From Bacillota bacterium (GTDB lineage: Bacteria > Bacillota > Clostridia > TANB77 > CAG-465): a DNA stretch of 64,000 nt. Both the position numbers and the translations under genes were made by a program. The stretch spans positions 73,239-137,238 of the forward strand of contig JAEYPQ010000023.1 of assembly GCA_023410645.1 (NCBI GenBank), in the 5' to 3' direction. The notes beneath the pieces are model-generated. The model was not told the DNA's origin. It searched no databases and was given only the letters and a program-made list of their open reading frames with translations. Shown piece by piece: positions 52,773 to 62,222 of the stretch; position 1 is the first letter of the stretch, and every line of letters starts with the position of its first letter.

Positions 52773-53654
52773 ATGGAGTATATATCAGCAAAAACTATAT
52801 TAACAAGTACAAAAAATGGAAATATGTGGTTTGGTATTGATTACAATATGAATTTGTATAAAGGATGTCCACATGGATGTATTTATTGTGATAGCAGAAG
52901 TAATTGTTATAAAATAGAATATTTCGATAGGGTAAGAATAAAAGAAAATGTAATTGAAATATTTGAAAAGGAAATAAAATCAAAAAGGAAAAGTGGAGTG
53001 ATAGGAATTGGAGCAATGTCTGATACATACAATCCATTTGAAAAAAAACATGAAATAACAAGAAAGGCTTTAGAAATAATATCAAATAGTGGATTTGGAG
53101 TTGCAATAGATACAAAAAGTAATTTAATAACAAGAGATATTGATATATTAAAAGATATAAATTCAAAAGCGGATGTAATATTAAAACTAACTATAACAAC
53201 TGCAGATGATGAATTATCAAAAGTTATTGAACCGAATGTATGTACGAGCTCTGACAGATTTTCAGCAATAAAGAAATTATCTGATGAAGGATTATTTGTT
53301 GGTACGTTACTTACACCAATAATTCCTCTTATAACAGATTCTGAGGAAAATATAAAAAAAATAATAGAATTATCCGCAAAAAATGGCGCAAAGTTTATAT
53401 ATTCTATTGGAGGAGTGACTTTAAGGGAAAATCAGAGAGAGTATTTCTACGATAAATTAGATAAGTATTTTCCAGGTTTAAAAGAAAAATATATAAGAAC
53501 ATTTGGAAATAAGTATTATTGCAAATCTATTAATAAAAATTTAGCTTTAATATTTAAGAAAGAATGTGAAAAGTATGGTTTATTATATAAAATGGAAGAT
53601 ATAATTAAAGCATATAAAAAGGAGAAAATAGATAATCAGTTATCACTATTTTAA
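52773..53654 (+). CDS. Radical SAM protein of the spore photoproduct lyase-like group
   Basis: A 293-residue protein. The cluster-binding Cys residues are C32, C36 and C39 in NLYKGCPHGCIYCDSR. The following parts fit the SplB/Rv2578c-type family: IGAMSDTYNPFEKKHEITRKALE, VAIDTKSNLITRDIDIL and LLTPIIPLITDSEENIKK. The N-terminus EYISAKTILT is also conserved in this group. The function of this group is mostly unknown; true photoproduct lyases are longer and carry an extra Cys. No substrate gene is linked. Confidence 0.88.
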   Translation: MEYISAKTILTSTKNGNMWFGIDYNMNLYKGCPHGCIYCDSRSNCYKIEYFDRVRIKENVIEIFEKEIKSKRKSGVIGIGAMSDTYNPFEKKHEITRKALEIISNSGFGVAIDTKSNLITRDIDILKDINSKADVILKLTITTADDELSKVIEPNVCTSSDRFSAIKKLSDEGLFVGTLLTPIIPLITDSEENIKKIIELSAKNGAKFIYSIGGVTLRENQREYFYDKLDKYFPGLKEKYIRTFGNKYYCKSINKNLALIFKKECEKYGLLYKMEDIIKAYKKEKIDNQLSLF

Positions 53655-53658
53655 TTAA

Positions 53659-53703
53659 AATGAAAATAGCACTATAGATATATATCATAGTACTATTTTC
53701 ATT
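53659..53703. terminator. Bidirectional terminator
   Basis: An 11-bp stem AATGAAAATAG with its complement, with an inner ACTAT/ATAGT pair and T runs in both directions, between the radical SAM gene and the small Cys gene. Confidence 0.8.
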
Positions 53704-53717
53704 TTTTTACTAAATTA

Positions 53718-53894
53718 TTAGCTTGTTAATTCTTTTTCATCATTAATATCAATTTCAATTTCTGTAGTTTCTGGATTGTCAGGATTCTTGTATCCTTGAT
53801 AATATTCACAACTTACAACATGGCAATTATTAAAACAATCACCAGGGCTGCAATTAATGTGATCAAGTATACGAGTTACCTTTCTTCTTGACAT
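53718..53894 (-). CDS. Small protein with four cysteines (58 aa)
   Basis: ATG at 53894, six to seven bases after GGAGGA; an upstream in-frame ATG at 53909 is before that site. The product is MSRRKVTRILDHINC followed by SPGDCFNNCHVVSC, so four cysteines within about 15 residues. An acidic tail follows (EIEIDINDEKELTS). The Cys group suggests a metal or iron-sulphur site. No family recognised. It is the lone minus-strand gene in this stretch and is divergent from the ATPase. Confidence 0.5.
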   Translation of the reverse strand: MSRRKVTRILDHINCSPGDCFNNCHVVSCEYYQGYKNPDNPETTEIEIDINDEKELTS

Positions 53895-54052
53895 AAAGCA
53901 TTCCTCCATTCTTAAATTAAGAATAAAATTATATTTTTTATTGATATTTCAATTAATTTATATGTCAAAATTAATTATAATATTACGGATAATATTATTG
54001 ATAAGAGTTCTAAAATGAAGTATAATAATTATATAAAAAAGAGGTTTTATAT

Positions 54053-56671
54053 ATGATAAATCAGGAATCAGAAAAGTTTGATATAAAGAGTAATTATGGT
54101 GAAGAATGCATTTTAGATAAAGATGAATTTATAAATAAATATAAAATTAATACAAATGGTCTTAATGATAAAGAGGTTCTAGAAAGAACTGGTAAATATG
54201 GGAAAAATGAGATAAAAAAATCTAAAACTAAAAAGTGGTATCATTATTTTTTTGCTAGTCTATTAAGTCCATTTAATATAATTTTACTTGGAATAACAGC
54301 TGTATTATTTTATACAGATGTAATACTATCAAATGTTCCTAATTATACTAATATTTTAGTAATAGTTATTTTGGTATTAATAAGTACTTTTCTTGAATTT
54401 ATACAAGAATATAAATCAAATAAAGCGGCAGAAAAATTAAAAGAATTAGTATCACTTACAACAACTGTACTAAGAAATGGGGAAAAATTAAAAGTACCTG
54501 TTAAAGATGTTACAATAGGAGATATAGTCATTCTATCTGCCGGAGATATGGTATCATGTGATTTAAGATTAATAGAATCAACTGATTTATATATAGGTCA
54601 ATCATCTATTACAGGTGAATCAGATGCTGTAAAAAAATCTACAAATAGCAAAAAGGCTTCTATTGAAGACTTGGATAGTATATCTGATTTAGATACAATT
54701 TGTTTAATGGGAACTAATGTTATTAGTGGTTCTGCGAGAGCAACAGTTATAAAAATAGGGGATGAAACTTATTTTGGGAAAGTAGCCCATACTTTAGTTA
54801 AAGGAAAACCTAAAACCGATTTTAGAAAGAGCATGGAAAATATAAGTAATTTACTTATAAAATTCATGTTAATAATGATACCAATTACTTTTTTTATCAA
54901 TGCTTGGAAACATGATATATTGGTAACTTTTACATTTGCAGTTGCAATAGCAATTGGAATAACTCCACTTTTACTTCCTGTAATACTTTCTTCAAGTTTA
55001 TCAAAAGGTGCAATTAGAATGTCAAAGAAAAAGACTATTGTGAAAAAACTCGATTCTGTTGAGAGTTTTGGTTCTATGAATATTCTATGTACCGATAAAA
55101 CAGGAACATTAACTGAAGATAAAATTGTTTTAGAAAAATATTTAGATGTATATGGTAATGAGAATATGAGTGTCCTAGAATATGCCTTTTTGAATTCATA
55201 TTTTCAAACAGGACTTAAAGGAAGTATTGATGATGCCATAATTAATAGAGCTTTAAAAAATAATTTAGGTAGTATTACTGATGAATATATAAAAATTGAT
55301 GAAATGCCATTTGATTTTAATAGAAGAAGGCTTTCAATTGTAGTAAAAAAAGACGATTCAAAGATAATTGTTACAAAAGGTGCTGTTGAAGAAATATTAA
55401 ATATTTGCTCTTATGTAGAGTATGATGGAAATGTATCAGATATAAATGATAAAATAAAGTCAAAAGTAAAGGATATTGCAGATAGTTTAAATGAAGAGGG
55501 AATGAGAGTAATTGCAGTTTGCAAAAAGGTAGATACTCAAAACATACAAAATTTTGAAGTTATTGATGAAAAAAATATGAATTTACTTGGATTTATTGGA
55601 TTTTTGGATCCACCTAAGGAAAGTGCTGTTGATTCAATTAAGAATTTAAATGAATCAGGGATACGAGTTATAGTACTTACAGGAGATAATGTTGCTGTAA
55701 CTAAATTAATTTGCAAAAAAGTTAATATTAATACATCAAAAATTATAATAGGATCAGAAATTGAAAATTTAGATGATTCTGGAGTAAAACATCTTTTGAA
55801 AAACATTAATGTATTTGCAAAATTATCACCTATACAAAAAGCAAGAATTGTAAGACTTTTAAAAGAAAGTGGAAATGTAGTTGGATATATTGGTGATGGT
55901 ATAAATGATGCACCTTCACTTACAAATGCTGATGTTGGAATATCTGTTGATACTGCAGTTGATATTGCAAAGGAAACAGCTGATGTAATCCTTTTAGAAA
56001 AAGATTTAAATGTATTAATGGATGGAGTACTGGAGGGAAGAGCAACTTATACTAATTTAATGAAATATATAAAACTTGCAACTAGTTTTAATTTTGGTGA
56101 AGTATTCTCTGTATTAATTGCTGGAATATTACTACCATTTTTTCCAATTACTCCAGTACAATTATTGGTTCAAAGTCTAATATATGATATGGGACAATTT
56201 TCGATTCCATTTGATAATGTTGATAAAGAAAGTTTAAAGGATCCTAAAAGACTTAATATGAAAAGTCTAAAAAGATTCATGTTAATTATGGGGCCACTTA
56301 GTTCATGTTTTGATTTGGTTATATTTGCTACATTGTGGTTTGTATTTAAAATTAGAGAACCTCAAGCTGCTTTATTCCAAACAATTTGGTTTTCATATGG
56401 TATAGTTTCAAATCTTGTTGGACTGCATATAATACGAACAATTAAAACTCCATTTATACAAAGTAATGCTTCAAAAGCAGTATATTTTACATCAATCTTA
56501 TTTAGTATAATTGCAATAGCAATACCATATACATTTTTTGGAAAAGCAATAGGTCTTGTTCCAATGACATTTAATTATATATTAGTTATAATTATAGTAC
56601 CATTGTTATATTGTATTGTTGCATTATTTGCAAAAAAACAATATATGAAAAAATATCAAGAATGGATTTAA
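54053..56671 (+). CDS. mgtA: Magnesium-transporting P-type ATPase (MgtA-like)
   Basis: An 872-residue type IIIB P-type ATPase that imports magnesium using ATP. The actuator domain contains TGES in SSITGESDAVKKST. The phosphorylated Asp is at about residue 348 in CTDKTGTLTED. Nucleotide-binding KGAVEE and hinge GDGINDAPSLTNADVGI are intact. Ten membrane segments are arranged as in MgtA: IITPLLLPV-type helix after residue 300 and a C-terminal block of six. The leader is only about 100 bases and no M-box riboswitch was recognised. Confidence 0.93.
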   Translation: MINQESEKFDIKSNYGEECILDKDEFINKYKINTNGLNDKEVLERTGKYGKNEIKKSKTKKWYHYFFASLLSPFNIILLGITAVLFYTDVILSNVPNYTNILVIVILVLISTFLEFIQEYKSNKAAEKLKELVSLTTTVLRNGEKLKVPVKDVTIGDIVILSAGDMVSCDLRLIESTDLYIGQSSITGESDAVKKSTNSKKASIEDLDSISDLDTICLMGTNVISGSARATVIKIGDETYFGKVAHTLVKGKPKTDFRKSMENISNLLIKFMLIMIPITFFINAWKHDILVTFTFAVAIAIGITPLLLPVILSSSLSKGAIRMSKKKTIVKKLDSVESFGSMNILCTDKTGTLTEDKIVLEKYLDVYGNENMSVLEYAFLNSYFQTGLKGSIDDAIINRALKNNLGSITDEYIKIDEMPFDFNRRRLSIVVKKDDSKIIVTKGAVEEILNICSYVEYDGNVSDINDKIKSKVKDIADSLNEEGMRVIAVCKKVDTQNIQNFEVIDEKNMNLLGFIGFLDPPKESAVDSIKNLNESGIRVIVLTGDNVAVTKLICKKVNINTSKIIIGSEIENLDDSGVKHLLKNINVFAKLSPIQKARIVRLLKESGNVVGYIGDGINDAPSLTNADVGISVDTAVDIAKETADVILLEKDLNVLMDGVLEGRATYTNLMKYIKLATSFNFGEVFSVLIAGILLPFFPITPVQLLVQSLIYDMGQFSIPFDNVDKESLKDPKRLNMKSLKRFMLIMGPLSSCFDLVIFATLWFVFKIREPQAALFQTIWFSYGIVSNLVGLHIIRTIKTPFIQSNASKAVYFTSILFSIIAIAIPYTFFGKAIGLVPMTFNYILVIIIVPLLYCIVALFAKKQYMKKYQEWI

Positions 56672-56719
56672 GAATATAAAATTACTCATAATATACATAT
56701 TAGTAAAATGGAGGTTTAT

Positions 56720-57016
56720 ATGAATAGAAAAAATACTGTTTATGTAATAATTGGAATATTAGTTATATCTATAGTTATATTAATAGCTATATATATGATT
56801 AATAAAAATAATGTTAATAATATAGATAATGAAAATGGTTCACAAAATATAAAACAAAATGATGTTCAAAATATGAGTGACGAGGAGCTAATTCAAAATA
56901 CTTTAAATAAAGAAGAAAGGTTAGATTTAGATACTCCACAAAATGATAATCTAACAGATCAAATTGATAGTATTTTAAATGAAAAAAATCCTTTAGATGA
57001 AATTCCAGAAGAATAA
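56720..57016 (+). CDS. Membrane-anchored small protein (98 aa)
   Basis: ATG at 56720 behind GGAGGT. One hydrophobic helix at residues about 6-28 (VYVIIGILVISIVILIAIYM) is followed by an Asn/Asp/Gln-rich tail of 70 residues ending IPEE. No recognised domain. It lies 17 bases before the coiled-coil secreted gene, with which it may form an operon. Confidence 0.6.
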   Translation: MNRKNTVYVIIGILVISIVILIAIYMINKNNVNNIDNENGSQNIKQNDVQNMSDEELIQNTLNKEERLDLDTPQNDNLTDQIDSILNEKNPLDEIPEE

Positions 57017-57033
57017 GTGTGAGGTAGATTGAT

Positions 57034-57783
57034 ATGAAAAAAGTTTTTGGAATAATAATTGCTTTAATATTATTTACAATATGTAGTGGAAATTTCATAT
57101 TTGCACAAGATAATAGTACAATGGATAGAAAATCCTTTATAGAAGAATATTTAAATAAAATGGATGTCATTTTAGATCTTGTAAAACAAACTGAAACTGC
57201 AAGAGATAAAAATAATGATTTAAGCAAGCAAATAAAAAATAATTTTAATAATGAGGAAAGAACTACAGTTAAGTCTAAGGTTGATGAAATAAGAAATGTT
57301 CAACAAACAAATAGGGATCTTGTAGATCAAGCAAAAACATACATAAATAATAGAAATGATGCAAGGAATAATTGGCAAAATGCAGTAAAAAACAGAGATA
57401 CCGAACTTGCAAATACATATAGAAATCAAATAGATGATTTAACAAGTAAGATTAAAGATGTAAGATCTGAAATTAAAACAAATAAAGATAAGATCGATCC
57501 ATTAATTAATGATGTTAGAAACTATAGAAATAACAATAAAACAAAAATTGATAACGCAGCTCCTTTATTTGAAAAAATTACTGCTACGCAATTGCAAATT
57601 ACAAATAAAATTAATGAAAAGGATAGATTATGGATTACATTTTCTGATAATATAAGAGCAAAATCATATGATAGTGCACTATCAGTAATGGACCAGATTA
57701 TAACACTAAAAAAAGAAATTCTAGATGATATAAATTCTAAAAATAGTGTATTAAATGAAATTCTAGAATTACAAAGAACTTAA
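57034..57783 (+). CDS. Secreted coiled-coil protein (249 aa)
   Basis: Starts MKKVFGIIIALILFTICSGNFIFAQ, a clear signal peptide with a likely cleavage after Ala23-Ala/Gln. The mature part is almost wholly helical and charged, with heptad-like patterns: DLSKQIKNNFNNEERTTVKSKVDEIRN, then IDDLTSKIKDVRSEIKTNKDKIDPLI, and a final helix. It has no catalytic motif. Likely extracellular or periplasm-like location; binding partner unknown. Probably in one operon with the 98-residue anchored protein. Confidence 0.65.
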   Translation: MKKVFGIIIALILFTICSGNFIFAQDNSTMDRKSFIEEYLNKMDVILDLVKQTETARDKNNDLSKQIKNNFNNEERTTVKSKVDEIRNVQQTNRDLVDQAKTYINNRNDARNNWQNAVKNRDTELANTYRNQIDDLTSKIKDVRSEIKTNKDKIDPLINDVRNYRNNNKTKIDNAAPLFEKITATQLQITNKINEKDRLWITFSDNIRAKSYDSALSVMDQIITLKKEILDDINSKNSVLNEILELQRT

Positions 57784-57813
57784 TAAATATAAATAGACTT
57801 TAGAATATATATT

Positions 57814-57844
57814 AAATTGAACAGATATAAGAACTGTTCAATTT
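57814..57844 (+). terminator. Terminator after the coiled-coil gene
   Basis: A perfect 11-bp stem AAATTGAACAG with its complement, followed by TTTTTTG. Confidence 0.9.
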
Positions 57845-57963
57845 TTTTGTTATAGAATATGTAGTACTATTATTACTTATCTATTTACATAAAAAATAAA
57901 ATATGATAAAATATAAATATTAAAATAACTTGTAAATACCAAATATTAATATAGGAGGGTAAT

Positions 57964-58458
57964 ATGAAAAAAGAGAAAGGTTTTTTAACAATTGGGTATG
58001 GTGGACTTTCTATAGAAGACTTTATTAAAATTTTAAAAGATCGGAACGTTAATTGTATAGTAGATATTAGAAGTAGGCCATACAGCAAGAAAAATAAAGA
58101 TTTTAATAAAGAATCTTTAAGGGAATATTTAATGAAAAACGATATTTTTTATGAATGGTACGGAAAAGAATTGGGTGGTAGAAGTAAAAATAAGGAACTA
58201 TATAATGAAAAAGGTATAATTGATTATGATAAAATATCACAAACCGAAAGTTTTAAAGATGGAATATCAAAACTTGATGAATTAAGCAAAGTTAAAAATG
58301 TATGTGTAATGTGTACAAAAGAAGATCCATCTGAGTGTCACAGATTTTATATTGTTTCAAGAGCATTTAAAGGAAAAGGATATAAGATATGCCATCTTTT
58401 GAAAAATAATTCGTATATTTCTAATGATCAATTAGAAGAAAAGATGGCTCATCTTTAA
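57964..58458 (+). CDS. DUF488 family protein
   Basis: A 164-residue protein behind AGGAGGG. Family motifs are LTIGYGGLSIEDFIKIL at the start, IVDIRSRPYSKK near residue 40, and the CxxE-type CTKEDPSECHRFYI near residue 118. DUF488 proteins have a small alpha/beta fold with conserved Cys and His, and their biochemical role is not established. It lies alone between two terminators or promoters. Confidence 0.88.
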   Translation: MKKEKGFLTIGYGGLSIEDFIKILKDRNVNCIVDIRSRPYSKKNKDFNKESLREYLMKNDIFYEWYGKELGGRSKNKELYNEKGIIDYDKISQTESFKDGISKLDELSKVKNVCVMCTKEDPSECHRFYIVSRAFKGKGYKICHLLKNNSYISNDQLEEKMAHL

Positions 58459-58521
58459 CTGTATGATTCTCACAAATAGTTTTATTACTTTTAAAATTTT
58501 TTAAAAAATTAATATTTTTAA

Positions 58522-58550
58522 TTGACTTTGTAATAAAGTAATGTTATACT
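58522..58550 (+). promoter_or_regulatory. Promoter of the GntR-ABC operon
   Basis: TTGACT at 58522-58527 and TATACT at 58545-58550 with a 17-base spacer. Confidence 0.75.
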
Positions 58551-58574
58551 GTATATAGTGTATATATACAGTAT
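58546..58574 (+). promoter_or_regulatory. Operator of the GntR-ABC operon
   Basis: A perfect 12-bp inverted repeat ATACTGTATATA with its complement, separated by five bases. It overlaps the -10 box and transcription start, the place expected for autorepression by the YtrA-type regulator. Confidence 0.7.
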
Positions 58575-58591
58575 ATTTTTTGAGGTGAAAG

Positions 58592-58975
58592 ATGAATATT
58601 ATTATAAGTAATAGTAGTGATAGTCCAATATATGAACAAATAGTTAATCAAATAAAAAATCAAATAATTGATGACTCTCTAAAGTCTGGCGATTTACTAC
58701 CATCAATAAGATCTCTTGCAAAAGATTTAAAGATTAGTGTGATAACTACAAAAAGGGCTTATGAAGATCTTGAAAGGGAGGGTTTTATTGAAGTAGTTCC
58801 AGGAAAAGGATGTTATGTTGCAAATAAGAATAAAGATTTTATAAGAGAAGAGCAGTTAAAATTATCTGAAGTTTTTTTACAAAAAGCAGTTGACATTGCA
58901 AAAAGAAGCAATATTTCATACGAAGAATTAGCAAATATACTATTATTATTATATGATGATAATGAAAATCTATAA
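58592..58975 (+). CDS. GntR-family regulator, YtrA subfamily
   Basis: A 127-residue regulator. The winged helix is SDSPIYEQIVNQIKNQIID...LKSGDLLPSIRSLAKDLKISVITTKRAYEDLEREGF. The short C-terminal tail is typical of YtrA, which has no large ligand domain. It heads an operon with an ABC ATPase and permease, as in B. subtilis ytrABC, which responds to cell-wall-acting antibiotics. The operator overlapping its promoter supports autoregulation. Confidence 0.92.
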   Translation: MNIIISNSSDSPIYEQIVNQIKNQIIDDSLKSGDLLPSIRSLAKDLKISVITTKRAYEDLEREGFIEVVPGKGCYVANKNKDFIREEQLKLSEVFLQKAVDIAKRSNISYEELANILLLLYDDNENL

Positions 58976-58997
58976 AACTTATATATAGGAGGAATTT

Positions 58998-59858
58998 ATG
59001 GAAAATATTTTAGAAGTAAAAAACTTAAATAAAATATACCAAGATTTTAAATTAGAAAATATTAATTTAACTATTCCCTATGGCTGTATAATGGGAATAA
59101 TAGGGGAAAATGGTGCTGGAAAAACTACCATAATAAAATCGATTTTAAATGTTATAAATATAGATTTTGGAGATGTAAAGATATTTGGAATGGATGTTAA
59201 AAAAAATGAAAAATTAATTAAAAAGGATATTGGTACTGTTCTTGATGATAGCTTTTTATCTGAGTATCTAACACCAAAAGATGTAGGTATAATAATGAGT
59301 AAATTCTATGATACTTGGAATAATAGTATTTACAGCGATTATTTAAAAAAATTTAATTTACCAGAAGACAAATTTATAAAAACATTTTCTTCAGGTATGA
59401 AAATGAAAATAAAAATTATTACTGCGCTTTCTCATAATCCAAAATTATTAATACTTGATGAACCAACTAGTGGTCTTGATCCGGTAGCAAGGAATGAAAT
59501 ATTAGATATACTTATGGAATTTATACAAGATGATAAAAGAAGTGTATTATTATCTACTCATATAACTAGTGATTTGGAACATATTGCGGATTATATAACA
59601 TTTGTAAATAAAGGAAATATTGTTTTTACAAAAACACGAGAAGAAACATTAGATAATTTTGGTATACTTAAATGTTCAGAACAAGATTTTAAGAACATAG
59701 ATAAAAATGATATGATAAGATTTAAGAAAAATAAATATGATTATGAAATATTAGTTGAAAATAAAAACAAGTGCAGAACTAAATATCCAAATAATATAAT
59801 AGATAAACCTACAATAGAAGATATAATGCTGCTTTATATAAGGGGGGAAAAAGTATGA
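58998..59858 (+). CDS. ABC transporter ATPase (YtrB-like)
   Basis: A 286-residue ATPase with AGGAGG upstream. Walker A is GENGAGKTT at about residue 35. The signature is degenerate, FSSGMKMKI, as in export-type ATPases of this group. Walker B is LLILDEPTSGLDP and the H-loop is LSTHIT. A C-terminal about 60-residue extension is common in this family. Its stop overlaps the permease start by four bases. Confidence 0.93.
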   Translation: MENILEVKNLNKIYQDFKLENINLTIPYGCIMGIIGENGAGKTTIIKSILNVINIDFGDVKIFGMDVKKNEKLIKKDIGTVLDDSFLSEYLTPKDVGIIMSKFYDTWNNSIYSDYLKKFNLPEDKFIKTFSSGMKMKIKIITALSHNPKLLILDEPTSGLDPVARNEILDILMEFIQDDKRSVLLSTHITSDLEHIADYITFVNKGNIVFTKTREETLDNFGILKCSEQDFKNIDKNDMIRFKKNKYDYEILVENKNKCRTKYPNNIIDKPTIEDIMLLYIRGEKV

Positions 59859-60520
59859 GAGGATTAATTTATAAAGATTTATTAACTTTAAAAAGTTATA
59901 GAAAGACTCTGCTATTATTTTCTGTTGTTTATATACTTGTTGGAATAGTAAATGAGAATAATCTATATATGCTACCAATAATCTTACCACTTATATTTTT
60001 CATGGCATCAATATCGACATTTAGCTATGATGAACAGGCAAAATGGGATAAATTTGGTTTAACTTTACCAACGGATAGAAAAGAAATTGTAAAATCTAAG
60101 TATTATTTTTACATTGTACTTAATATACTAAGTATAATAATAAGTACAATCCTAATATATATAGTAAAAACTTTATTATATAATAATATTGATTTTAAAG
60201 AATTATTAATGGTTATAATATCATCAACATTTACTATATACATTGTTGGACTTATTCAAATTCCAATAATATATAAATATGGTGTAGAAAAAGGAAGACT
60301 TCAACTATTTATTTTATTTTTTATAATTACATTATTAATTGGTTCCGGAGCATTATTAGTAAAAAATATAATTGATTTGGATGTTTTAAGTAGCCAAATA
60401 TTAAAACTATTTGATAATTTTAAGTTATTTATACCAATAATATTAATTATACTTTATTATATTTTTTATAAAATATCGTATAAAATATCATATAATATTT
60501 ACTTGAAAAAAGAGTTTTAA
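59855..60520 (+). CDS. ABC-2 type transporter permease
   Basis: A 221-residue protein with about six hydrophobic segments, starting RGLIYKDLLTLKSYRKTLL, a pattern common to ABC-2 permeases. The ATPase upstream shares its overlap (ATGA-type). It is the third gene of the GntR-ABC operon and completes a small exporter. The last segment lies just before the Lys-rich C-terminus. Confidence 0.88.
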   Translation: MRGLIYKDLLTLKSYRKTLLLFSVVYILVGIVNENNLYMLPIILPLIFFMASISTFSYDEQAKWDKFGLTLPTDRKEIVKSKYYFYIVLNILSIIISTILIYIVKTLLYNNIDFKELLMVIISSTFTIYIVGLIQIPIIYKYGVEKGRLQLFILFFIITLLIGSGALLVKNIIDLDVLSSQILKLFDNFKLFIPIILIILYYIFYKISYKISYNIYLKKEF

Positions 60521-60530
60521 ATAATTAACA

Positions 60531-60623
60531 ATCCTATATTAATACTAATTAAATAACATCACATATGACTGTAAATAATCATATATTAATATAGGATAGT
60601 TATTAAAATAGAGTCAACTATCC
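60531..60623 (+). promoter_or_regulatory. Two mutually exclusive hairpins before the DUF3298-like gene
   Basis: A perfect 14-bp repeat pairs 60531-60544 with 60584-60597. A second perfect 8-bp repeat pairs 60594-60601 with 60616-60623. They share bases 60594-60597, so both cannot form at once. The second is followed by the ribosome site and a T run. It could be a regulatory switch for the downstream gene, or just an operon end plus a leader. Confidence 0.4.
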
Positions 60624-60644
60624 GAAATAGGAGGTTGATTTTTT

Positions 60645-61316
60645 TTGAATGAAATTATAAAAAATGAACTAGTAAAAGAGATGTCATATCAAAATGAAGT
60701 AATATTAAAATATAGAATTGAGTATCCACAGATTGGTTCTACTAGTTTTCAAGTTGGTAAAACAAGATTTAATGAATTTTATAGACAAAAAGCGTTAGAA
60801 TTACAATCATATGCTGAAAATGAATTATATAAAATGGCAGTTGATTCATATGATTTTGCTAAGAAAAATGGTTATCCAGTAATGCAGTACGAATTAATAC
60901 TTGAATATACTGTTACATATAATGAGATTTGTGTAGTAAGTTTACATTCAGATCAATATACATTCACTGGTGGAGCACATGGAAATACAATTAGGAGTTC
61001 ACAAACTTGGAATCTGAAAAGTGGCGATATGCTTACATTAAGTGAGCTATTCCAAAATAATTCTAATTACATAATAGATATACTAAAAGAAATAAATTTG
61101 CAAATAGCAAATGAAATAAGTATTGGAGAAAATTATTATTTTGATAATTATTCAGAATTATTAGTCCAAAACTTTAATCCACAAAGTTTTTATTTAACAC
61201 CGCTTGGAGTTGCAATATATTATCAACAATATGATATAGCACCATATTCAAGTGGAATACCAACATTTGTTATAAATTATAGCATTATGCCAATTAATTT
61301 ACCTTATTGTTATTAA
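60645..61316 (+). CDS. DUF3298/DUF4163-like protein, cytosolic or unanchored here
   Basis: TTG start at 60645, ten bases after AGGAGG. The 223-residue product has no signal peptide. The pattern of the family is present: EYPQIGSTSFQVGKTRFNEFY, LEYTVTYNEICVVSLHSDQYTFTGGAHGNT and QTWNLKSGDMLTLSELF. Such domains are usually extracytoplasmic (RsiV- and PdaC-type), so the lack of a signal is unusual. It lies behind the two overlapping hairpins described separately. Confidence 0.78.
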   Translation: MNEIIKNELVKEMSYQNEVILKYRIEYPQIGSTSFQVGKTRFNEFYRQKALELQSYAENELYKMAVDSYDFAKKNGYPVMQYELILEYTVTYNEICVVSLHSDQYTFTGGAHGNTIRSSQTWNLKSGDMLTLSELFQNNSNYIIDILKEINLQIANEISIGENYYFDNYSELLVQNFNPQSFYLTPLGVAIYYQQYDIAPYSSGIPTFVINYSIMPINLPYCY

Positions 61317-61330
61317 AATTTACAATATAT

Positions 61331-61373
61331 AAATAACCAAAAATCAGAAATGAATTTCTATTTTGGTTATTTT
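61331..61373 (+). terminator. Terminator after the DUF3298-like gene
   Basis: A stem AAATAACCAAAAT with its complement, extended by AGAAA/TTTCT, and a run of at least eight T after it. Confidence 0.85.
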
Positions 61374-61448
61374 TTTTAATTTATTAACATTCTGATTGAA
61401 CTAATTTATTACTTATGATAAAATTTAATTTGAATATGAGGTGATATA

Positions 61449-62204
61449 ATGAAATTAGTGTCATGGAATGTAAACGGATTAAGAGCAGTAATGAAAAAAG
61501 GATTCGAGGATTTCTTTAGTAGTATAGATGCTGATATTTTTTGTCTACAAGAAACCAAAATGCAAGAGGGGCAATTGGATTTAGATTTTAAAGATTATTA
61601 TATATATTTTAATAGTGCACAAAAGAAAGGATATTCAGGTACTGCTGTTTTTACTAAAATAAAACCAATTAATGTAACATATGGTATAGGTATAGAAGAT
61701 CATGATAAAGAAGGAAGAGTAATTACACTTGAATATGAAAATTTTATCTTAGTTAATATTTATACTCCTAATTCTAAGAAAGAACTTGAAAGGTTAGACT
61801 ATAGGATGCAGTGGGAGGACGAAATAGTTAAATATTTAAAAAGATTAAATGAAGAAAAGCCTGTAATAATGTGTGGAGATTTAAATGTGGCACATCAAGA
61901 AATAGATATAAAAAATCCAAAGCAAAATAGAAAAAGTGCTGGATTTACTGATGAAGAAAGGGGAAAGATGACTACCCTTTTATCAAATGGTTTTATTGAT
62001 ACATTTAGATATATGTATCCCGAAATGAAGGATGCATATTCATGGTGGTCATATTTTGCAAATGCTAGAGAAAAAAATATAGGATGGAGAATTGATTATT
62101 TTATTGTATCTAGTGATATAAAGGATACAATAAAGGATGCATATATTTATAGTGAAATAATGGGAAGTGATCATTGTCCTGTTGCACTAGAAATATTTGA
62201 TTAA
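61449..62204 (+). CDS. xth: Exodeoxyribonuclease III
   Basis: A 251-residue AP endonuclease and 3'-5' exonuclease in base excision repair. All family motifs are present: SWNVNGLRAV at the N-terminus, CLQETKM with the metal-binding Glu near residue 36, YTPNS, CGDLNVAHQEID with the catalytic Asp/Asn, WWSYFANAREKNIGWRIDYF and the C-terminal SDHCPV. Length and order fit ExoA/Xth. It is followed by a small membrane gene 18 bases downstream. Confidence 0.96.
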   Translation: MKLVSWNVNGLRAVMKKGFEDFFSSIDADIFCLQETKMQEGQLDLDFKDYYIYFNSAQKKGYSGTAVFTKIKPINVTYGIGIEDHDKEGRVITLEYENFILVNIYTPNSKKELERLDYRMQWEDEIVKYLKRLNEEKPVIMCGDLNVAHQEIDIKNPKQNRKSAGFTDEERGKMTTLLSNGFIDTFRYMYPEMKDAYSWWSYFANAREKNIGWRIDYFIVSSDIKDTIKDAYIYSEIMGSDHCPVALEIFD

Positions 62205-62222
62205 AGATAGGAAGGTGAATAT

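Noticed and set aside
53895..54052. A magnesium (M-box) riboswitch before the MgtA-like ATPase.
   Set aside because: The leader is short and AT-rich with no matching conserved core.
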